DNA of 64,000 nucleotides. Source: Aeromonas simiae. GTDB taxonomy: Bacteria; Pseudomonadota; Gammaproteobacteria; Enterobacterales; Aeromonadaceae. Below, piece by piece: positions 16,327 to 26,259 of this stretch. Every line of letters begins with the position of its first letter. The stretch's first letter is position 1. Below the pieces are notes generated by a model. It searched no databases. It worked only from the letters and a program-made list of their open reading frames with translations, and was not told where the DNA came from. Both the position numbers and the translations under genes were made by a program. The stretch is from the NCBI RefSeq assembly GCF_000820125.1, contig NZ_CDBY01000034.1:49648-113647 (forward strand). Reading direction: 5' to 3'.

Positions 16327-18030
16327 GTGGCCACGGAACAGAACGGCGATCTCCTGCTGCAAGACGGCGCCGCCACCTTGGATGAGCACGAGCAGAAGAG
16401 CTCGGCGTTTGGCAGCATCCTCTCCAACAGCGACATCCTGCGCCAGATCACCCTGATCCTGGGGCTGGCCATCTGCCTGGCTATCGCGGTTTTCATCCTG
16501 CTGTGGGGCAAAGAGCCCGACATGCGGCCGCTGGGTACCTTCAGCACCGAACAGCTGGTGAAAACCCTCGATTACCTCGATCAGCAGAAGATCCCCTACG
16601 AGGTGGATGGCAAATCGGTGCTGGTCAATGCCGAGAAGTACCCCGATATCCGCTTGCAGTTGACCCGTGCCGGGCTGGGCGCCGCGGATGACAGCGCCAT
16701 CGGCGGTGAGGACATCCTGCTCAAGGACTCGAGCTTCGGCGTGAGCCAGCGGATGGAGGCCGAGCGTCTCAAGCTGAGCCGGGAGCGCCAGCTGGCCAGC
16801 GCCATCGAGCAGTTCCAGTCGATCGCCAAGGCCCAGGTGCTGCTGGCCATCCCGAAAGAGAACGTGTTTGCCCGCAACGAGCGCAAGCCGAGCGCCACCG
16901 TGGTGGTCAGCCTCAAGGGGGCGGCGCTTGAGCAGGGCACGGTCGATGCCATCGTCGACATGGTGGCCTCCGCCGTGCACGGCCTGGAGCCGAGCCGGGT
17001 CACCGTCACCGATCAGGGGGGGCGCCTGCTCAACTCCGGCTCCCAAGACCCGATCGCGGTGCAGACCCGCCGCGAGTTTGCGATGCAGCAAAAGCAGGAG
17101 CTCGAATACAAACAGAAAATTGACGCCATCCTGATCCCGGTGCTCGGCGCCGATAACTACACCGCCGAGGTGGATCTCGCCCTCGACTTCACTCAGCAGG
17201 AGCAGACCCGCAAGACCTTCAACCCGGACTTGCCTGCGGTGCGCTCCGAGATGACCATGGAGGAGAACAGCGCCAACGGTCAGAGCCAGGGAGTCCCCGG
17301 CGCCCTTTCCAACCAGCCGCCCGCCAACGCCACCATTCCCGAGCAGGCCACCGGCGCCAATGCCGCCAGCAGTTCGGGCCGCTCGCGTAAAGAGGCAACC
17401 CGCAACTTCGAACTCGACACCACGGTGAGCCACACCCGGCGTCAGATGGGGGGGATCCGCCGCATGACGGTCTCGGTGGCGGTCGACTACAAGACGGCTC
17501 CGGCGGGGGCCGATGGCAAGATAAACCGTGAGCCGCGTAGTCAGGCCGAGCTCGATACCCTGCGCCGGGTGCTCAGCGGTGGCCTTGGCTTCGACGTGAC
17601 CCGTGGCGATACCTTGGAGGTGGTCACCATCCCCTTCAACCGTCCCGAGCTCGATGCGGTGGCCGAGCCCCCCCTCTACGATCAGCCCTGGTTCTGGCGC
17701 GCCGTGCGTATCGCCGCCTCGGTGCTCATCATCATCGTGCTCATCGTGACCGTGGTGCGGCCCATGCTCAAACGGCTGCTCTATCCGGATGCCAGACCCG
17801 AGCATGAGGTGGATCTGGACAACCACACCGTGCTGGGGGGCGACGACGAGTTGAGCCTGCTGGCCGCTCAGGCCGAGGCCGAGCCGGTGTTTGGTCTGCG
17901 CGATGGTCATCTCAAGCTGCCTGACCTGCACCGTGACGAAGATTTGCTCAAGGCTGTGCGCGCTCTGGTAGCGAATGAACCCGACCTGGCGGCCCAGGTC
18001 ATCAAGGAGTGGGTAACCAAAGATGCCTGA
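16327..18030 (+). CDS. fliF: Flagellar MS-ring protein FliF
   Basis: Forms the MS ring in the inner membrane that nucleates the basal body. 567 residues, with a first membrane segment at about 39-60 and a second (VRIAASVLIIIVLIVTVVRP) about 110 residues from the end. Two ring-building motifs lie between, separated by a low-complexity Gly/Ser/Gln stretch near 320-350. The short acidic cytoplasmic tail is the FliG-binding region. The start is GTG at 16327 after AAGGAACTAGCCT; the end overlaps fliG by 8 bases. Confidence 0.97.
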   Translation: MATEQNGDLLLQDGAATLDEHEQKSSAFGSILSNSDILRQITLILGLAICLAIAVFILLWGKEPDMRPLGTFSTEQLVKTLDYLDQQKIPYEVDGKSVLVNAEKYPDIRLQLTRAGLGAADDSAIGGEDILLKDSSFGVSQRMEAERLKLSRERQLASAIEQFQSIAKAQVLLAIPKENVFARNERKPSATVVVSLKGAALEQGTVDAIVDMVASAVHGLEPSRVTVTDQGGRLLNSGSQDPIAVQTRREFAMQQKQELEYKQKIDAILIPVLGADNYTAEVDLALDFTQQEQTRKTFNPDLPAVRSEMTMEENSANGQSQGVPGALSNQPPANATIPEQATGANAASSSGRSRKEATRNFELDTTVSHTRRQMGGIRRMTVSVAVDYKTAPAGADGKINREPRSQAELDTLRRVLSGGLGFDVTRGDTLEVVTIPFNRPELDAVAEPPLYDQPWFWRAVRIAASVLIIIVLIVTVVRPMLKRLLYPDARPEHEVDLDNHTVLGGDDELSLLAAQAEAEPVFGLRDGHLKLPDLHRDEDLLKAVRALVANEPDLAAQVIKEWVTKDA

Positions 18031-19081
18031 TAGCAATAACCAAGTGACCGGCAACGACATCACCGATGCCCAGCGTCAGATCCTTGACAACATGAGTGGC
18101 ATGGAGATGGCGGCCGTGCTGATGCTGAGCCTCAACGAAGAGGACGCGGCGCAGATCTTCCGCCATCTCGAGCCCAAGCAGGTGCAGCGCCTTGGCATGT
18201 CGATGGCCTCCATGTCGGATTTCAGCCACGACCGGGTTGCGGCGGTGCACCGCCAGTTTATCGACGACATTCAGAAGTACACCAACATCGGGATCGGCAG
18301 TGAGGACTTCGTGCGCAAGGCCTTGGTGGCCGCGCTCGGTGAAGACAAGGCCAGCAACCTGGTCGATCAGATCATCCTCGGCTCCGGGGCGCGCGGGCTC
18401 GATTCGCTCAAGTGGATGGATGCCCGCCAGGTGGCCAGCATCATCCAAAACGAGCACCCGCAGATCCAGACCATCGTCCTCTCCTACCTCGAGCCCGAGC
18501 AGTCGGCCGAGATCTTGAGCCAGTTCCCGGAGCAGGTGCGCCTCGATCTGGTGATGCGTATCGCCAACCTCGAAGAGGTGCAACCGGCGGCGCTGCAAGA
18601 GCTCAACGACATCATGGAGAAGCAGTTCGCCGGCGCGGCTGGTGCCCAGGCGGCCAAGATGGGCGGCCTGAAGGCGGCGGCCAACATCATGAACTACCTC
18701 GACACCAACGTCGAAGGGCAGTTGATGGACGCCATCCGCGATGCCGACGAGGAGATGAGCCAGCAGATCCAGGATTTGATGTTCGTGTTCGAAAACCTCA
18801 TCGATGTGGACGATCGCGGCATCCAGACCCTGCTGCGCGAGGTGCCGGGGGATCTGTTGCAGCGGGCCCTCAAGGGCTCGGACGATCAGATGCGCGAGAA
18901 GGTGTTCAAGAACATGTCCAAGCGGGCGGCCGAGATGCTGGCCGACGATCTGGAGGCGATGGGCCCGATCCGCGTCTCCGAGGTGGAGGCGGCGCAAAAG
19001 GAGATCCTCTCCATCGCCCGCCGTCTGGCCGATGCCGGCGAAATCATGCTGGGCGCCGGTGGTGGCGACGAGTTCCTGTAA
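18023..19081 (+). CDS. fliG: Flagellar motor switch protein FliG
   Basis: C-ring protein that couples stator activity to rotation. 352 residues, compared with ~331 in E. coli. The FliG N-domain binds FliF, the middle domain carries EHPQIQTIVLSYL (the EHPQR-like motif) and the C-terminal domain with charged helix QTLLREVPGDLLQRALKG contacts the stators. The start overlaps the fliF end, so translation is probably coupled. Confidence 0.97.
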   Translation: MPDSNNQVTGNDITDAQRQILDNMSGMEMAAVLMLSLNEEDAAQIFRHLEPKQVQRLGMSMASMSDFSHDRVAAVHRQFIDDIQKYTNIGIGSEDFVRKALVAALGEDKASNLVDQIILGSGARGLDSLKWMDARQVASIIQNEHPQIQTIVLSYLEPEQSAEILSQFPEQVRLDLVMRIANLEEVQPAALQELNDIMEKQFAGAAGAQAAKMGGLKAAANIMNYLDTNVEGQLMDAIRDADEEMSQQIQDLMFVFENLIDVDDRGIQTLLREVPGDLLQRALKGSDDQMREKVFKNMSKRAAEMLADDLEAMGPIRVSEVEAAQKEILSIARRLADAGEIMLGAGGGDEFL

Positions 19082-19084
19082 GCC

Positions 19085-19879
19085 ATGAGCGATCGCAAGT
19101 TAAGGGGTTACCTGCGCCCGGAGCAGGATGGCATCGAGGTGCAGGACTGGGGCTGGCCGCAGATGGAGAGCGGCCCGCAGATGGAGAGCAATGCCCTGGG
19201 GCTGGCGCCTGACTGGTATCAGCACGAGGAGCCCGAGCCCGAGGCAGACGCTGAGCCGGAGCCGACACCCACCCTGACCGCCGAGGAGCTGGAGGCGATC
19301 CGCCAGGCCGCCTGGGAGGAGGGGATGCAGGAGGGGCGTGAGGCCGGTTTTGCCAAGGGGCTCGAAGAGGGCAAGCTCGAAGGGTTACAGCAGGGGCACG
19401 CTGCCGGTCTCGAGCAGGGGCGTGAGGAGGGGCTCGCCATGGGGCGCGAGCTGGTTGAGCAGGCGGTCGCTCACTGGCAGCAGCTCGCCTCCCGCCTCGC
19501 CACCCCCTTGGCCGAGCTGGACGACGAGGTGGAGCAGCAACTGCTGAGCCTGACTTTGCAGCTGACCAAGGCCCTGATCAAGCACGAGGCCGAGACCTCG
19601 CCCCGGTTGCTGCTGGCCGCCCTCAAGGAGGGGCTGGCCCAGTTGCCGGCGGCCGAGAGCGGCGTCACCTTGCAACTGCATCCGGAGGACGTGGAGCGGG
19701 TGGTGGCCGCCTTTGGCGCCGAAGAGTGCGAAAAGCGCGGCTGGCGCCTCGAGGCCGACCCCACCCTTTCCCTCGGCGACGTGCAGCTCGCCACCACGCT
19801 GTCTAGCATCGACATGCAGCTGGAGGCCCGCATCAATCAGCTGCTGCGCAACTTCCTGCGCGACAACCACGGGGAGTAA
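19085..19879 (+). CDS. fliH: Flagellar export ATPase regulator FliH
   Basis: Stator-like regulator of the FliI ATPase. 264 residues. After an acidic, Pro/Glu-rich N-terminus, residues ~75-120 form a helix with glycines repeating every four positions ([20 protein letters not shown] and onward), the GxxxG repeat typical of FliH. The C-terminal half is the V-type ATPase E-subunit-like domain that binds FliI. It sits 3 bases after fliG and 4 before fliI. Confidence 0.93.
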   Translation: MSDRKLRGYLRPEQDGIEVQDWGWPQMESGPQMESNALGLAPDWYQHEEPEPEADAEPEPTPTLTAEELEAIRQAAWEEGMQEGREAGFAKGLEEGKLEGLQQGHAAGLEQGREEGLAMGRELVEQAVAHWQQLASRLATPLAELDDEVEQQLLSLTLQLTKALIKHEAETSPRLLLAALKEGLAQLPAAESGVTLQLHPEDVERVVAAFGAEECEKRGWRLEADPTLSLGDVQLATTLSSIDMQLEARINQLLRNFLRDNHGE

Positions 19880-19883
19880 GCCC

Positions 19884-21215
19884 ATGCATCGCACTCTGCT
19901 CAGCCGCATGCAACGCTATCGGGTGGCCGACATCGCCCCGCGCACCCCGGTCGCCGGCAAGTTGACGCGGGTGGTGGGGCTGACTTTGGAGGCGGTCGGG
20001 TGCCGCGCCGCCATCGGCTCACTGTGCCGCATCGATACCCTCGATGGGGTGCTTGAGGCCGAGGTGGTCGGCTTTGCCGGCGAGCGGCTCTACCTGATGC
20101 CGAGCGAGCAGCTCAAGGGGGTGATCCCCGGCGCCAGGGTGGTGCCCCTCTCCGAGGAGCAGGGCATTCCGGTCGGCATGAGCCTGCTCGGCCGGGTCAT
20201 CGATGGCATCGGCCAGCCGCTCGACGGGCTCGGCCCCATTCTCACCGCCCACACCGCCCGTTTCGCCGCTCGCGGCATCAACCCGCTGGCCCGCCGCCCG
20301 ATCCATCAGCCGATGGACGTGGGGGTGCGTGCCATCAATGCGGTGTTGACCGTGGGGCAGGGGCAGCGGATGGGGCTGTTTGCCGGCTCGGGGGTCGGCA
20401 AGTCGGTGCTGCTTGGCATGATGACCCGTGGCTCGGTGGCCGACGTGGTGGTGGTGGGCCTCATCGGGGAGCGGGGCCGGGAGGTGAAAGAGTTCATCGA
20501 GGAGATCCTCGGCGTCGAGGGGCGCGAGCGCGCCGTGGTGGTGGCGGCCCCCGCCGATGCCTCGCCGCTGATGCGCCTCAAGGGGTGCGAAACCGCCATC
20601 ACCATCGCCGAGTATTTCCGCGATCAGGGGCTGAACGTGCTGCTCTTGATGGATTCACTGACCCGCTACGCCCAGGCCCAGCGCGAGATAGCCCTGGCGG
20701 TCGGCGAGCCGCCGGCGACCAAGGGCTACCCGCCTTCGGTGTTCGCCAAATTACCGGCGCTGGTGGAGCGAGCCGGCAACGGCGGGGAGGGGCAGGGCTC
20801 CATCACGGCCTTTTTCACCGTGTTGACCGAAGGGGATGATCTGCAAGATCCCATCGCCGATGCGGCGCGCGCCATCCTCGACGGCCACATCGTGCTGTCG
20901 CGCGAGCTGGCCGATGCCGGCCACTACCCGGCCATCGACATCGAAAAGTCGATCAGCCGGGTCATGCCTCAGGTCACCTCGCCCGAACACCTGCAACTGG
21001 CGCGGCTGCTCAAGCAGTATTACTCCCTCTACCAGCAGAACCGTGATCTCATCAGCATCGGCGCTTACAGCCAGGGGGCCGATCCGCGCATCGACCGCGC
21101 CATCTTGCAAAAGCCCTATCTGGATCAGTTCTTGCAGCAAGGGATGCGCGAGGTGGTCGGCTATGACACCGGGCTGGCCGAGCTGGAGATGGTGACGGGG
21201 CCGCTCAACCGATGA
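19884..21215 (+). CDS. fliI: Flagellum-specific ATPase FliI
   Basis: Hexameric ATPase of the flagellar type III export apparatus. 443 residues. The Walker A loop is A167-GSGVGKS with K173, and Walker B is [16 protein letters not shown]. The ATPase fold ends in a C-terminal domain with YLDQFLQQG. The frame is open further upstream within fli[14 protein letters not shown] at 19884 is the plausible start, four bases after the fliH stop. Confidence 0.97.
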   Translation: MHRTLLSRMQRYRVADIAPRTPVAGKLTRVVGLTLEAVGCRAAIGSLCRIDTLDGVLEAEVVGFAGERLYLMPSEQLKGVIPGARVVPLSEEQGIPVGMSLLGRVIDGIGQPLDGLGPILTAHTARFAARGINPLARRPIHQPMDVGVRAINAVLTVGQGQRMGLFAGSGVGKSVLLGMMTRGSVADVVVVGLIGERGREVKEFIEEILGVEGRERAVVVAAPADASPLMRLKGCETAITIAEYFRDQGLNVLLLMDSLTRYAQAQREIALAVGEPPATKGYPPSVFAKLPALVERAGNGGEGQGSITAFFTVLTEGDDLQDPIADAARAILDGHIVLSRELADAGHYPAIDIEKSISRVMPQVTSPEHLQLARLLKQYYSLYQQNRDLISIGAYSQGADPRIDRAILQKPYLDQFLQQGMREVVGYDTGLAELEMVTGPLNR

Positions 21216-21228
21216 GTAAGGAGGCGCG

Positions 21229-21669
21229 ATGAGCAAGGGGTTGCAACTGTTGGCCGGTCAACTGGCCGAGGCGGAGCAGCGCTGCGCCATGGCGCTGGCC
21301 AAGGCGCGCCAGGATCTCAAGCTCTTCATGGAGCAGCAGGAGGCGCTCAGCCACTACCGCCAGATCTACCAGCAGCAGTGGACCGAGCGCGGCCTGCAAG
21401 GGATCGCCGCCCAGCAGAACGTGCAGTACCAGGCCTTCATCAACAAGCTGCAACTGGCCGCAGAGCAGCAGTATGAGGGGGTATTGCAGGTGCGCCAGGC
21501 GGTGGAGCAGCGCAAGCAGGAGTGGCTCGCCACCCAGCAAAAGCGCAAGGCGGTGGAGCTGTTGCTGGCCAAGCAGGCCGAGCGGGCTCGCCAGAAGGCG
21601 GAGCGCCAGGAGCAGAAAATGCTGGATGAGTTCGCCACCCGCAGCTACCTGCATCGGCCTCAGCCGTAA
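21229..21669 (+). CDS. fliJ: Flagellar export chaperone FliJ
   Basis: Coiled-coil stalk protein of the export ATPase complex and chaperone escort. 146 residues, almost entirely helical and rich in Gln, Lys, Arg and Glu (about 147 is normal). It has heptad-like patterns and no membrane segment. It follows fliI by 13 bases with a GAGTAAGGAGGC ribosome site and is the last gene of the first flagellar unit. Confidence 0.92.
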   Translation: MSKGLQLLAGQLAEAEQRCAMALAKARQDLKLFMEQQEALSHYRQIYQQQWTERGLQGIAAQQNVQYQAFINKLQLAAEQQYEGVLQVRQAVEQRKQEWLATQQKRKAVELLLAKQAERARQKAERQEQKMLDEFATRSYLHRPQP

Positions 21670-21682
21670 CCCGTCAAGATAA

Positions 21683-21698
21683 TGGCCCGGTAGTTGCA
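21683..21698 (+). promoter_or_regulatory. Sigma-54 promoter of the fliK-flhB unit
   Basis: TGGCCCGGTAGTTGCA carries GG and GC ten bases apart and matches all but one defined position of the TGGCACG-N4-TTGCW consensus. It lies in the 99-base fliJ-fliK gap, 71 bases before the fliK ATG, so fliKLMNOPQR-flhB can be transcribed separately. Confidence 0.85.
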
Positions 21699-21707
21699 TT
21701 CTACCGG
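21687..21707. repeat. Inverted repeat over the -12 element of the fliK promoter
   Basis: CCGGTAG and CTACCGG are perfect complements around a 7-base loop (TTGCATT) that contains the -12 GC of the sigma-54 promoter. It could be the fliJ 3' hairpin, or a protein site able to block RpoN-polymerase. Confidence 0.7.
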
Positions 21708-21768
21708 ACAGGCACCTTGGCCCGTCCGCTCTTGCGTGACCTGACGACAACCAGAGCAGGAGTTCATC

Positions 21769-23817
21769 ATGACAGCCCCATCCCTTCTTACTCTTTCCGC
21801 CGGCGCATCCGAGCCGCTGCAGGGCGCACGTCCGGCAAAGAGCGGTGTGCCCGAAGAGAGCTTCGCCCTCTGGCTCTCCCCCGATTCGGCCGAGCAGGGC
21901 GATGTGCCTGTCAGCGAAAAAGAGGTGAGTAAAGAGGCCTCGGCGCAGGAGAAGCAGGGGGACGCGCTGCCGGAGGGCGGCGAAGAGTTGCCGCTCGATC
22001 TGCTCAGCCGCCTCGAAGCCTCGCTGCACACCTGCACCCAGCTGGTGATGGCGGCGCCGAGCGCAGGGCTGGGGGAGCAGGAGGCGCCGCCGCTGGACGA
22101 GGGGGAGTTAGTGGCCGCGCGCCCCATGGCGGTGGCTGCACCGGTAAAGCGTGACGCCGCCGATGCCGTACAGGGGGCTGCGCTCGCCGCTGCGGGGCAG
22201 GCCAAGGGCGCCGTCCCCTCGGCGCCACTCCCCGATGCTGAGGTGAGGCCGGCTCCCGATGGCGACTCGCCGCATAATGAGGGCGGTATTGCGCTATCTC
22301 GCTTGCAGGCTGCCGGAATGCAGGTGGTCGATGCGCAGCCCGAGCCGGTCGAGACGCCCCGTTTGCCAGGGGCAGACAAAACCGCGATAACTACGGCGCA
22401 AACTACGCCGCAAACCATGGCGCAGGCTCCGCTCAAGCAGAGTGAGCCCAGTGCCGTTGTCTCTCCTAACCAGATGCAGGACGCCCACCTCTTCACGGTG
22501 GCCCCCCCGGCGACCGATGCCGCGTTTTTGCCGGAGGCGCCCGTACAGGACGAGGGGGCGCCTCACCTTGCTCAGCAGGCTGAGCCCCGAGTCACGCAGC
22601 AACGGGTCGCGGCATCCGATGGCGCGGCCGTGTTGGCCGTGGAGGTGAGCGAGCCGGCCGCCGCGCAGGCAAGTGGAGCCAAAGCGCTGCGCCCCGAGGA
22701 GGCCAAGGGACACACCGCCACTATGCTGGGCGCCACTACGCTGGGCGACACTCGGCCTCAGCCGGCCTCTGCGGTTCATCCCTCCCCCAAGGAGGCGGGC
22801 ACGCCCCCAGAAGAGCCGGCTGCCACTGCAAACCAGATGAAGCAAGAGCCGGTGGCTGGCGCCGCGCCCCGCGCGCCTCAGGAGGGCGCTGCACCGGTGA
22901 CCCATGAGCGCCGCGCCATTCACCGCTCAGAGCCGGCCCAAGAGAGCCCGGCCAAGGAGGCGGTTGCAGAGACCAAGGCCAGCAGCTGGGCGGCGTCGCT
23001 ACAGGGAAGCGGGGCGCATCAGGAGCAAAAAAACCGGGAGGCTGCGCCGGTGAGTCAAGAGCAGGCGCTGGCCCGCGCCGCCTCGCTGCAACCGGCCCAG
23101 GCAACCATGGGGGGAGAGCGCTCGCTGGGGGGACCGGGGGCGCATGAACATCAACCCGATGAGATGCTGAAGGTTCCTGAGGGGGAGCGGCGCGCCGAGG
23201 GGTCGCTAGCTGCCCGTCAGGAGCCCCAACCGGCTGCGGTGCAGAGCGAGGCCGCGCCGCAGAGCGCAGTGCAACATGGCAGTGCCCAGCACGGCGCGCT
23301 GACCCAAAGCGCCGAGGGGGCGCAGGGCCAGAGTGCCGCTGTGCAGGGGGAGCGGCGCGATACCCTGCTCGGGTCGCAGCGATTGCAGGGAGAGCAGGTG
23401 CCGGCCGAGTTGCAGCAGAAGGTCAATGTGATGCTGACCGAGCGGTTGCAGCAGGCCGAGCTGCAACTTGACCCCATGGGGCTTGGCAAGATGAAAATCC
23501 AGATCCAGCTTGGTCAGGAGCAGCAGGTCAGCGTTCACTTCGTGGTACAACATGGCCAGACCCGCGATCTGGTCGAGCAGAGTATGCCGCGCCTGCGCGA
23601 CATGCTGGCCGGGCAGGGGATTACCCTCGGGCAGACCCAAGTGCAGCAGCAGTTCCAGCACGCCGGTCAGCAGGCGCAGGCCGGTGCTGGCCAGGGCGGC
23701 GGGCAGGGGCGAGGCCATCCCCAAGGGGAGGCGACGACAGCGGCTCAACCACAACCGGCGGCGACCCGGTTGCCGAGGGAATCGGCAAACGGTCGCGGAA
23801 TCGATTTCTATGCTTGA
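21769..23817 (+). CDS. fliK: Flagellar hook-length control protein FliK
   Basis: Secreted molecular ruler that ends hook growth and switches export specificity by contacting FlhB. 682 residues, much longer than E. coli FliK (375). The first ~540 residues are low-complexity Ala/Pro/Glu/Gln sequence. The conserved C-terminal Flg_hook domain covers ~540-635 (ELQLDPMGLGKMKIQIQL) and is followed by a Gln/Gly-rich tail. Identification rests on that domain and on position. Confidence 0.92.
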   Translation: MTAPSLLTLSAGASEPLQGARPAKSGVPEESFALWLSPDSAEQGDVPVSEKEVSKEASAQEKQGDALPEGGEELPLDLLSRLEASLHTCTQLVMAAPSAGLGEQEAPPLDEGELVAARPMAVAAPVKRDAADAVQGAALAAAGQAKGAVPSAPLPDAEVRPAPDGDSPHNEGGIALSRLQAAGMQVVDAQPEPVETPRLPGADKTAITTAQTTPQTMAQAPLKQSEPSAVVSPNQMQDAHLFTVAPPATDAAFLPEAPVQDEGAPHLAQQAEPRVTQQRVAASDGAAVLAVEVSEPAAAQASGAKALRPEEAKGHTATMLGATTLGDTRPQPASAVHPSPKEAGTPPEEPAATANQMKQEPVAGAAPRAPQEGAAPVTHERRAIHRSEPAQESPAKEAVAETKASSWAASLQGSGAHQEQKNREAAPVSQEQALARAASLQPAQATMGGERSLGGPGAHEHQPDEMLKVPEGERRAEGSLAARQEPQPAAVQSEAAPQSAVQHGSAQHGALTQSAEGAQGQSAAVQGERRDTLLGSQRLQGEQVPAELQQKVNVMLTERLQQAELQLDPMGLGKMKIQIQLGQEQQVSVHFVVQHGQTRDLVEQSMPRLRDMLAGQGITLGQTQVQQQFQHAGQQAQAGAGQGGGQGRGHPQGEATTAAQPQPAATRLPRESANGRGIDFYA

Positions 23818-23874
23818 AGCCGCCTGCGGCAACTATATGATAATGAAAAACTTACATGACACGGTGGGCTCACG

Positions 23875-24384
23875 ATGGCGGACGACAGCGAACTGACCCT
23901 GAAAGAGAAGGGCGGTGGTAAGAAGAAACTCATCCTCATAGCTGTGGCTGCCCTGGTGTTGATCGGGGGCGGGGTCGGTGCCTGGCTCATGCTCGCGGGC
24001 CCTGCCCAGCCCTCTGCCGAAGAGACCGCCAAGGCCAGTCCCGCACAGGCCGAGCCACAGCGCCAGCATGCGCTCTACGTGGGCATGCCACGCCCCTTTG
24101 TCTTCAATGTCAGTGGTCAGGATCGCGATCGCCTGGTGCAGATCAAGGTGCAACTGATGGTGCGTGGGGGGGCCAGCGAGGCGTTGGCCAAGCAGCATAT
24201 TCCGCTGATTGAGGGCACCTTGCTGCGCGTCTTTAGCGCCGCCAGTGCCGAGCAGCTGATGACGTTTGAGGGCAAGGAGAAGCTGCGCAGTGATGCGTTG
24301 GCCGAGACCCAGCGCGTACTCAAGGAGCTCACCAAGGAAAACGTGGTGGAGCAGGTGCTCTTTACCGGTTTTGTGATGCAGTAG
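23875..24384 (+). CDS. fliL: Flagellar basal body-associated protein FliL
   Basis: Inner-membrane protein that rings the stators and supports torque. 169 residues: a short Lys-rich cytoplasmic start, one membrane span (about 20-42), an Ala/Pro linker and a periplasmic FliL domain ending in VLFTGFVMQ, the usual C-terminus. It lies 57 bases after fliK; no separate promoter was recognised. Confidence 0.95.
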   Translation: MADDSELTLKEKGGGKKKLILIAVAALVLIGGGVGAWLMLAGPAQPSAEETAKASPAQAEPQRQHALYVGMPRPFVFNVSGQDRDRLVQIKVQLMVRGGASEALAKQHIPLIEGTLLRVFSAASAEQLMTFEGKEKLRSDALAETQRVLKELTKENVVEQVLFTGFVMQ

Positions 24385-24391
24385 GTGACAT

Positions 24392-25462
24392 GTGAGTGAT
24401 CTGTTAAGCCAAGACGAAATCGATGCCCTGCTGCACGGGGTGGACGAGGTTGAGGAAGAGGAGATTATCAGCGGCGACAGCCACGGCGTCGCCTCGTTTG
24501 ATTTCTCGTCCCAAGATCGTATCGTGCGCGGTCGCATGCCGACCCTGGAGCTGGTGAATGAACGCTTCGCCCGCCACATGCGCATCAGCCTGTTCAACAT
24601 GATGCGCCGCACCGCCGAGGTCTCCATCAACGGGGTGCAGATGCTGAAATTCGGCGAGTACGTCCACACCCTGTTTGTCCCAACCAGCCTGAACATGGTG
24701 CGCTTTCGTCCCCTCAAGGGGACGGCCCTCATCACCATGGAGGCGCGTCTGGTCTTCATCCTGGTGGAGAACTTCTTCGGCGGCGATGGCCGCTACCACG
24801 CCAAGATCGAGGGACGCGAGTTCACCCCCACCGAGCGGCGCATCATCCAGATGCTGCTCAAGCTGGTGTTCGAGGATTACAAGGACGCTTGGGCCCCGGT
24901 GATGGACGTCGGCTTTGAATACCTCGACTCGGAAGTGAACCCGGCCATGGCCAACATAGTGAGCCCCACCGAGGTGATCGTGGTGAGCTCGTTTCACATC
25001 GAACTCGACGGCGGGGGCGGTGATTTTCACGTGGCCATGCCCTACTCGATGCTCGAGCCCATCCGCGAGCTGCTCGATGCCGGTGTCCAGAGCGACAAGG
25101 GGGACACCGACGTGCGCTGGAGCAAGGCGCTGCGTGATGAGATCATGGACGTCAAGGTCGAGATCAAGGCCAAGCTGCTCGAGGCGGAGCTGACCCTGCG
25201 TGAGCTGATGGAGCTGCAACCGGGCGACATCATCCCGGTCGAGATGCCGGAAAACGTGCTGGTGTCGGTCGAGGAGTTGCCCACCTTCCACGCCAAGATG
25301 GGGCGCACCAAGGAGAAGGTGGCGCTCAAGATAGTCGACAAGCTCAAGCGACCCGACACCGTGAAGACCGAGATGCATCTGGTGACCCGTGGCGGGGTGC
25401 GCATCGATGGTGAAGCCGAGCTCGAGGAGCTCGAACGCAGCATTGAAGATCAACAGCAGTAG
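24392..25462 (+). CDS. fliM: Flagellar motor switch protein FliM
   Basis: C-ring protein that binds phospho-CheY and sets rotation direction. 356 residues. The N-terminal CheY-binding peptide is SDLLSQDEIDALLHG (residues 2-16). The middle CheC-like domain contains the GGxG-type EHRIIQ equivalent (TERRIIQMLLK), and the C-terminal SpoA domain pairs with FliN. The start is GTG at 24392; an ATG two bases earlier runs straight into a stop. The N-terminal peptide resembles repeats found in this organism's CheA (see findings). Confidence 0.97.
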   Translation: MSDLLSQDEIDALLHGVDEVEEEEIISGDSHGVASFDFSSQDRIVRGRMPTLELVNERFARHMRISLFNMMRRTAEVSINGVQMLKFGEYVHTLFVPTSLNMVRFRPLKGTALITMEARLVFILVENFFGGDGRYHAKIEGREFTPTERRIIQMLLKLVFEDYKDAWAPVMDVGFEYLDSEVNPAMANIVSPTEVIVVSSFHIELDGGGGDFHVAMPYSMLEPIRELLDAGVQSDKGDTDVRWSKALRDEIMDVKVEIKAKLLEAELTLRELMELQPGDIIPVEMPENVLVSVEELPTFHAKMGRTKEKVALKIVDKLKRPDTVKTEMHLVTRGGVRIDGEAELEELERSIEDQQQ

Positions 25463-25495
25463 CAGGCCAAGGGCCCAGCATAAGGAACGCAAAGC

Positions 25496-25891
25496 ATGAG
25501 TGGAAACGACGAAGACCAGGATCTGATGGCGGATGCCTGGGCCGCAGCGCTCGATGAGCAAGAACATGCCGAGGTGAAAGCGGCCCCTCTTGAGGAGCTC
25601 AAAGAGGATGCCCCCATCTCGGCCGAGGAGCGGCGCAAGCTCGACACCATACTCGATATCCCGGTGACCATCTCGATGGAGGTGGGGCGCAGCCAGATCA
25701 GCATTCGTAACCTGTTGCAGCTCAACCAGGGCTCCGTGGTCGAGCTGGACCGGGTCGCCGGTGAGCCTCTCGACGTGCTGGTGAACGGCACCCTGATCGC
25801 CCATGGCGAGGTGGTGGTGGTGAACGACAAGTTCGGTATCCGCCTGACCGACGTCATCAGCCAAATTGAACGGATCAAGAAACTCAAATGA
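25496..25891 (+). CDS. fliN: Flagellar motor switch protein FliN
   Basis: C-ring base protein that also docks FliH. 131 residues. An acidic N-terminal extension (~1-50) precedes the SpoA domain with LDIPVTISMEVGRSQISIRNLLQLNQGSVVELDR and GEVVVVNDKFGIRL, both standard. Its stop overlaps the fliO ATG (ATGA). Confidence 0.97.
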   Translation: MSGNDEDQDLMADAWAAALDEQEHAEVKAAPLEELKEDAPISAEERRKLDTILDIPVTISMEVGRSQISIRNLLQLNQGSVVELDRVAGEPLDVLVNGTLIAHGEVVVVNDKFGIRLTDVISQIERIKKLK

Positions 25892-26259
25892 TACGCCTGC
25901 TGTTGTTGTTATTGCCGCTGCCCGCCCTGGCTGAGGCGGCCGGGGCCTCGGTGCCGAGTCTCGGCTCTTGGCTGCTCTCCAGCCTGCTGGTGATCGGTCT
26001 CATCGTGCTGCTCGGTGTGCTGCTCAAAAAGACCCGCCTCTCCCAGGCCCTTAACGGCGGCCAGATGAAGGTGGTGGCCACGCTGCCGCTCGGCGTGAAG
26101 GAAAAACTGATGGTGGTGCGGGTCGGCGAGCAGCAGTTTCTGCTGGGGGTGACCCCGCAGCAGGTGAGCTTTCTCTCCCGGCTTGAGACGCCGCTTGACG
26201 AAACCCAGCCCTTTGCGCAGCAACTGGGTCAATTGATGAAAAAAGATGAAAAAGCCTAG
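25888..26259 (+). CDS. fliO: Flagellar biosynthetic protein FliO
   Basis: Membrane protein assisting assembly of the FliP ring of the export gate. 123 residues. The N-terminal hydrophobic stretch resembles a signal peptide, a membrane span lies at about 30-52, and a small cytoplasmic domain has the family's [26 protein letters not shown]. It overlaps fliN by 4 bases and fliP by 14. Confidence 0.93.
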   Translation: MIRLLLLLLPLPALAEAAGASVPSLGSWLLSSLLVIGLIVLLGVLLKKTRLSQALNGGQMKVVATLPLGVKEKLMVVRVGEQQFLLGVTPQQVSFLSRLETPLDETQPFAQQLGQLMKKDEKA

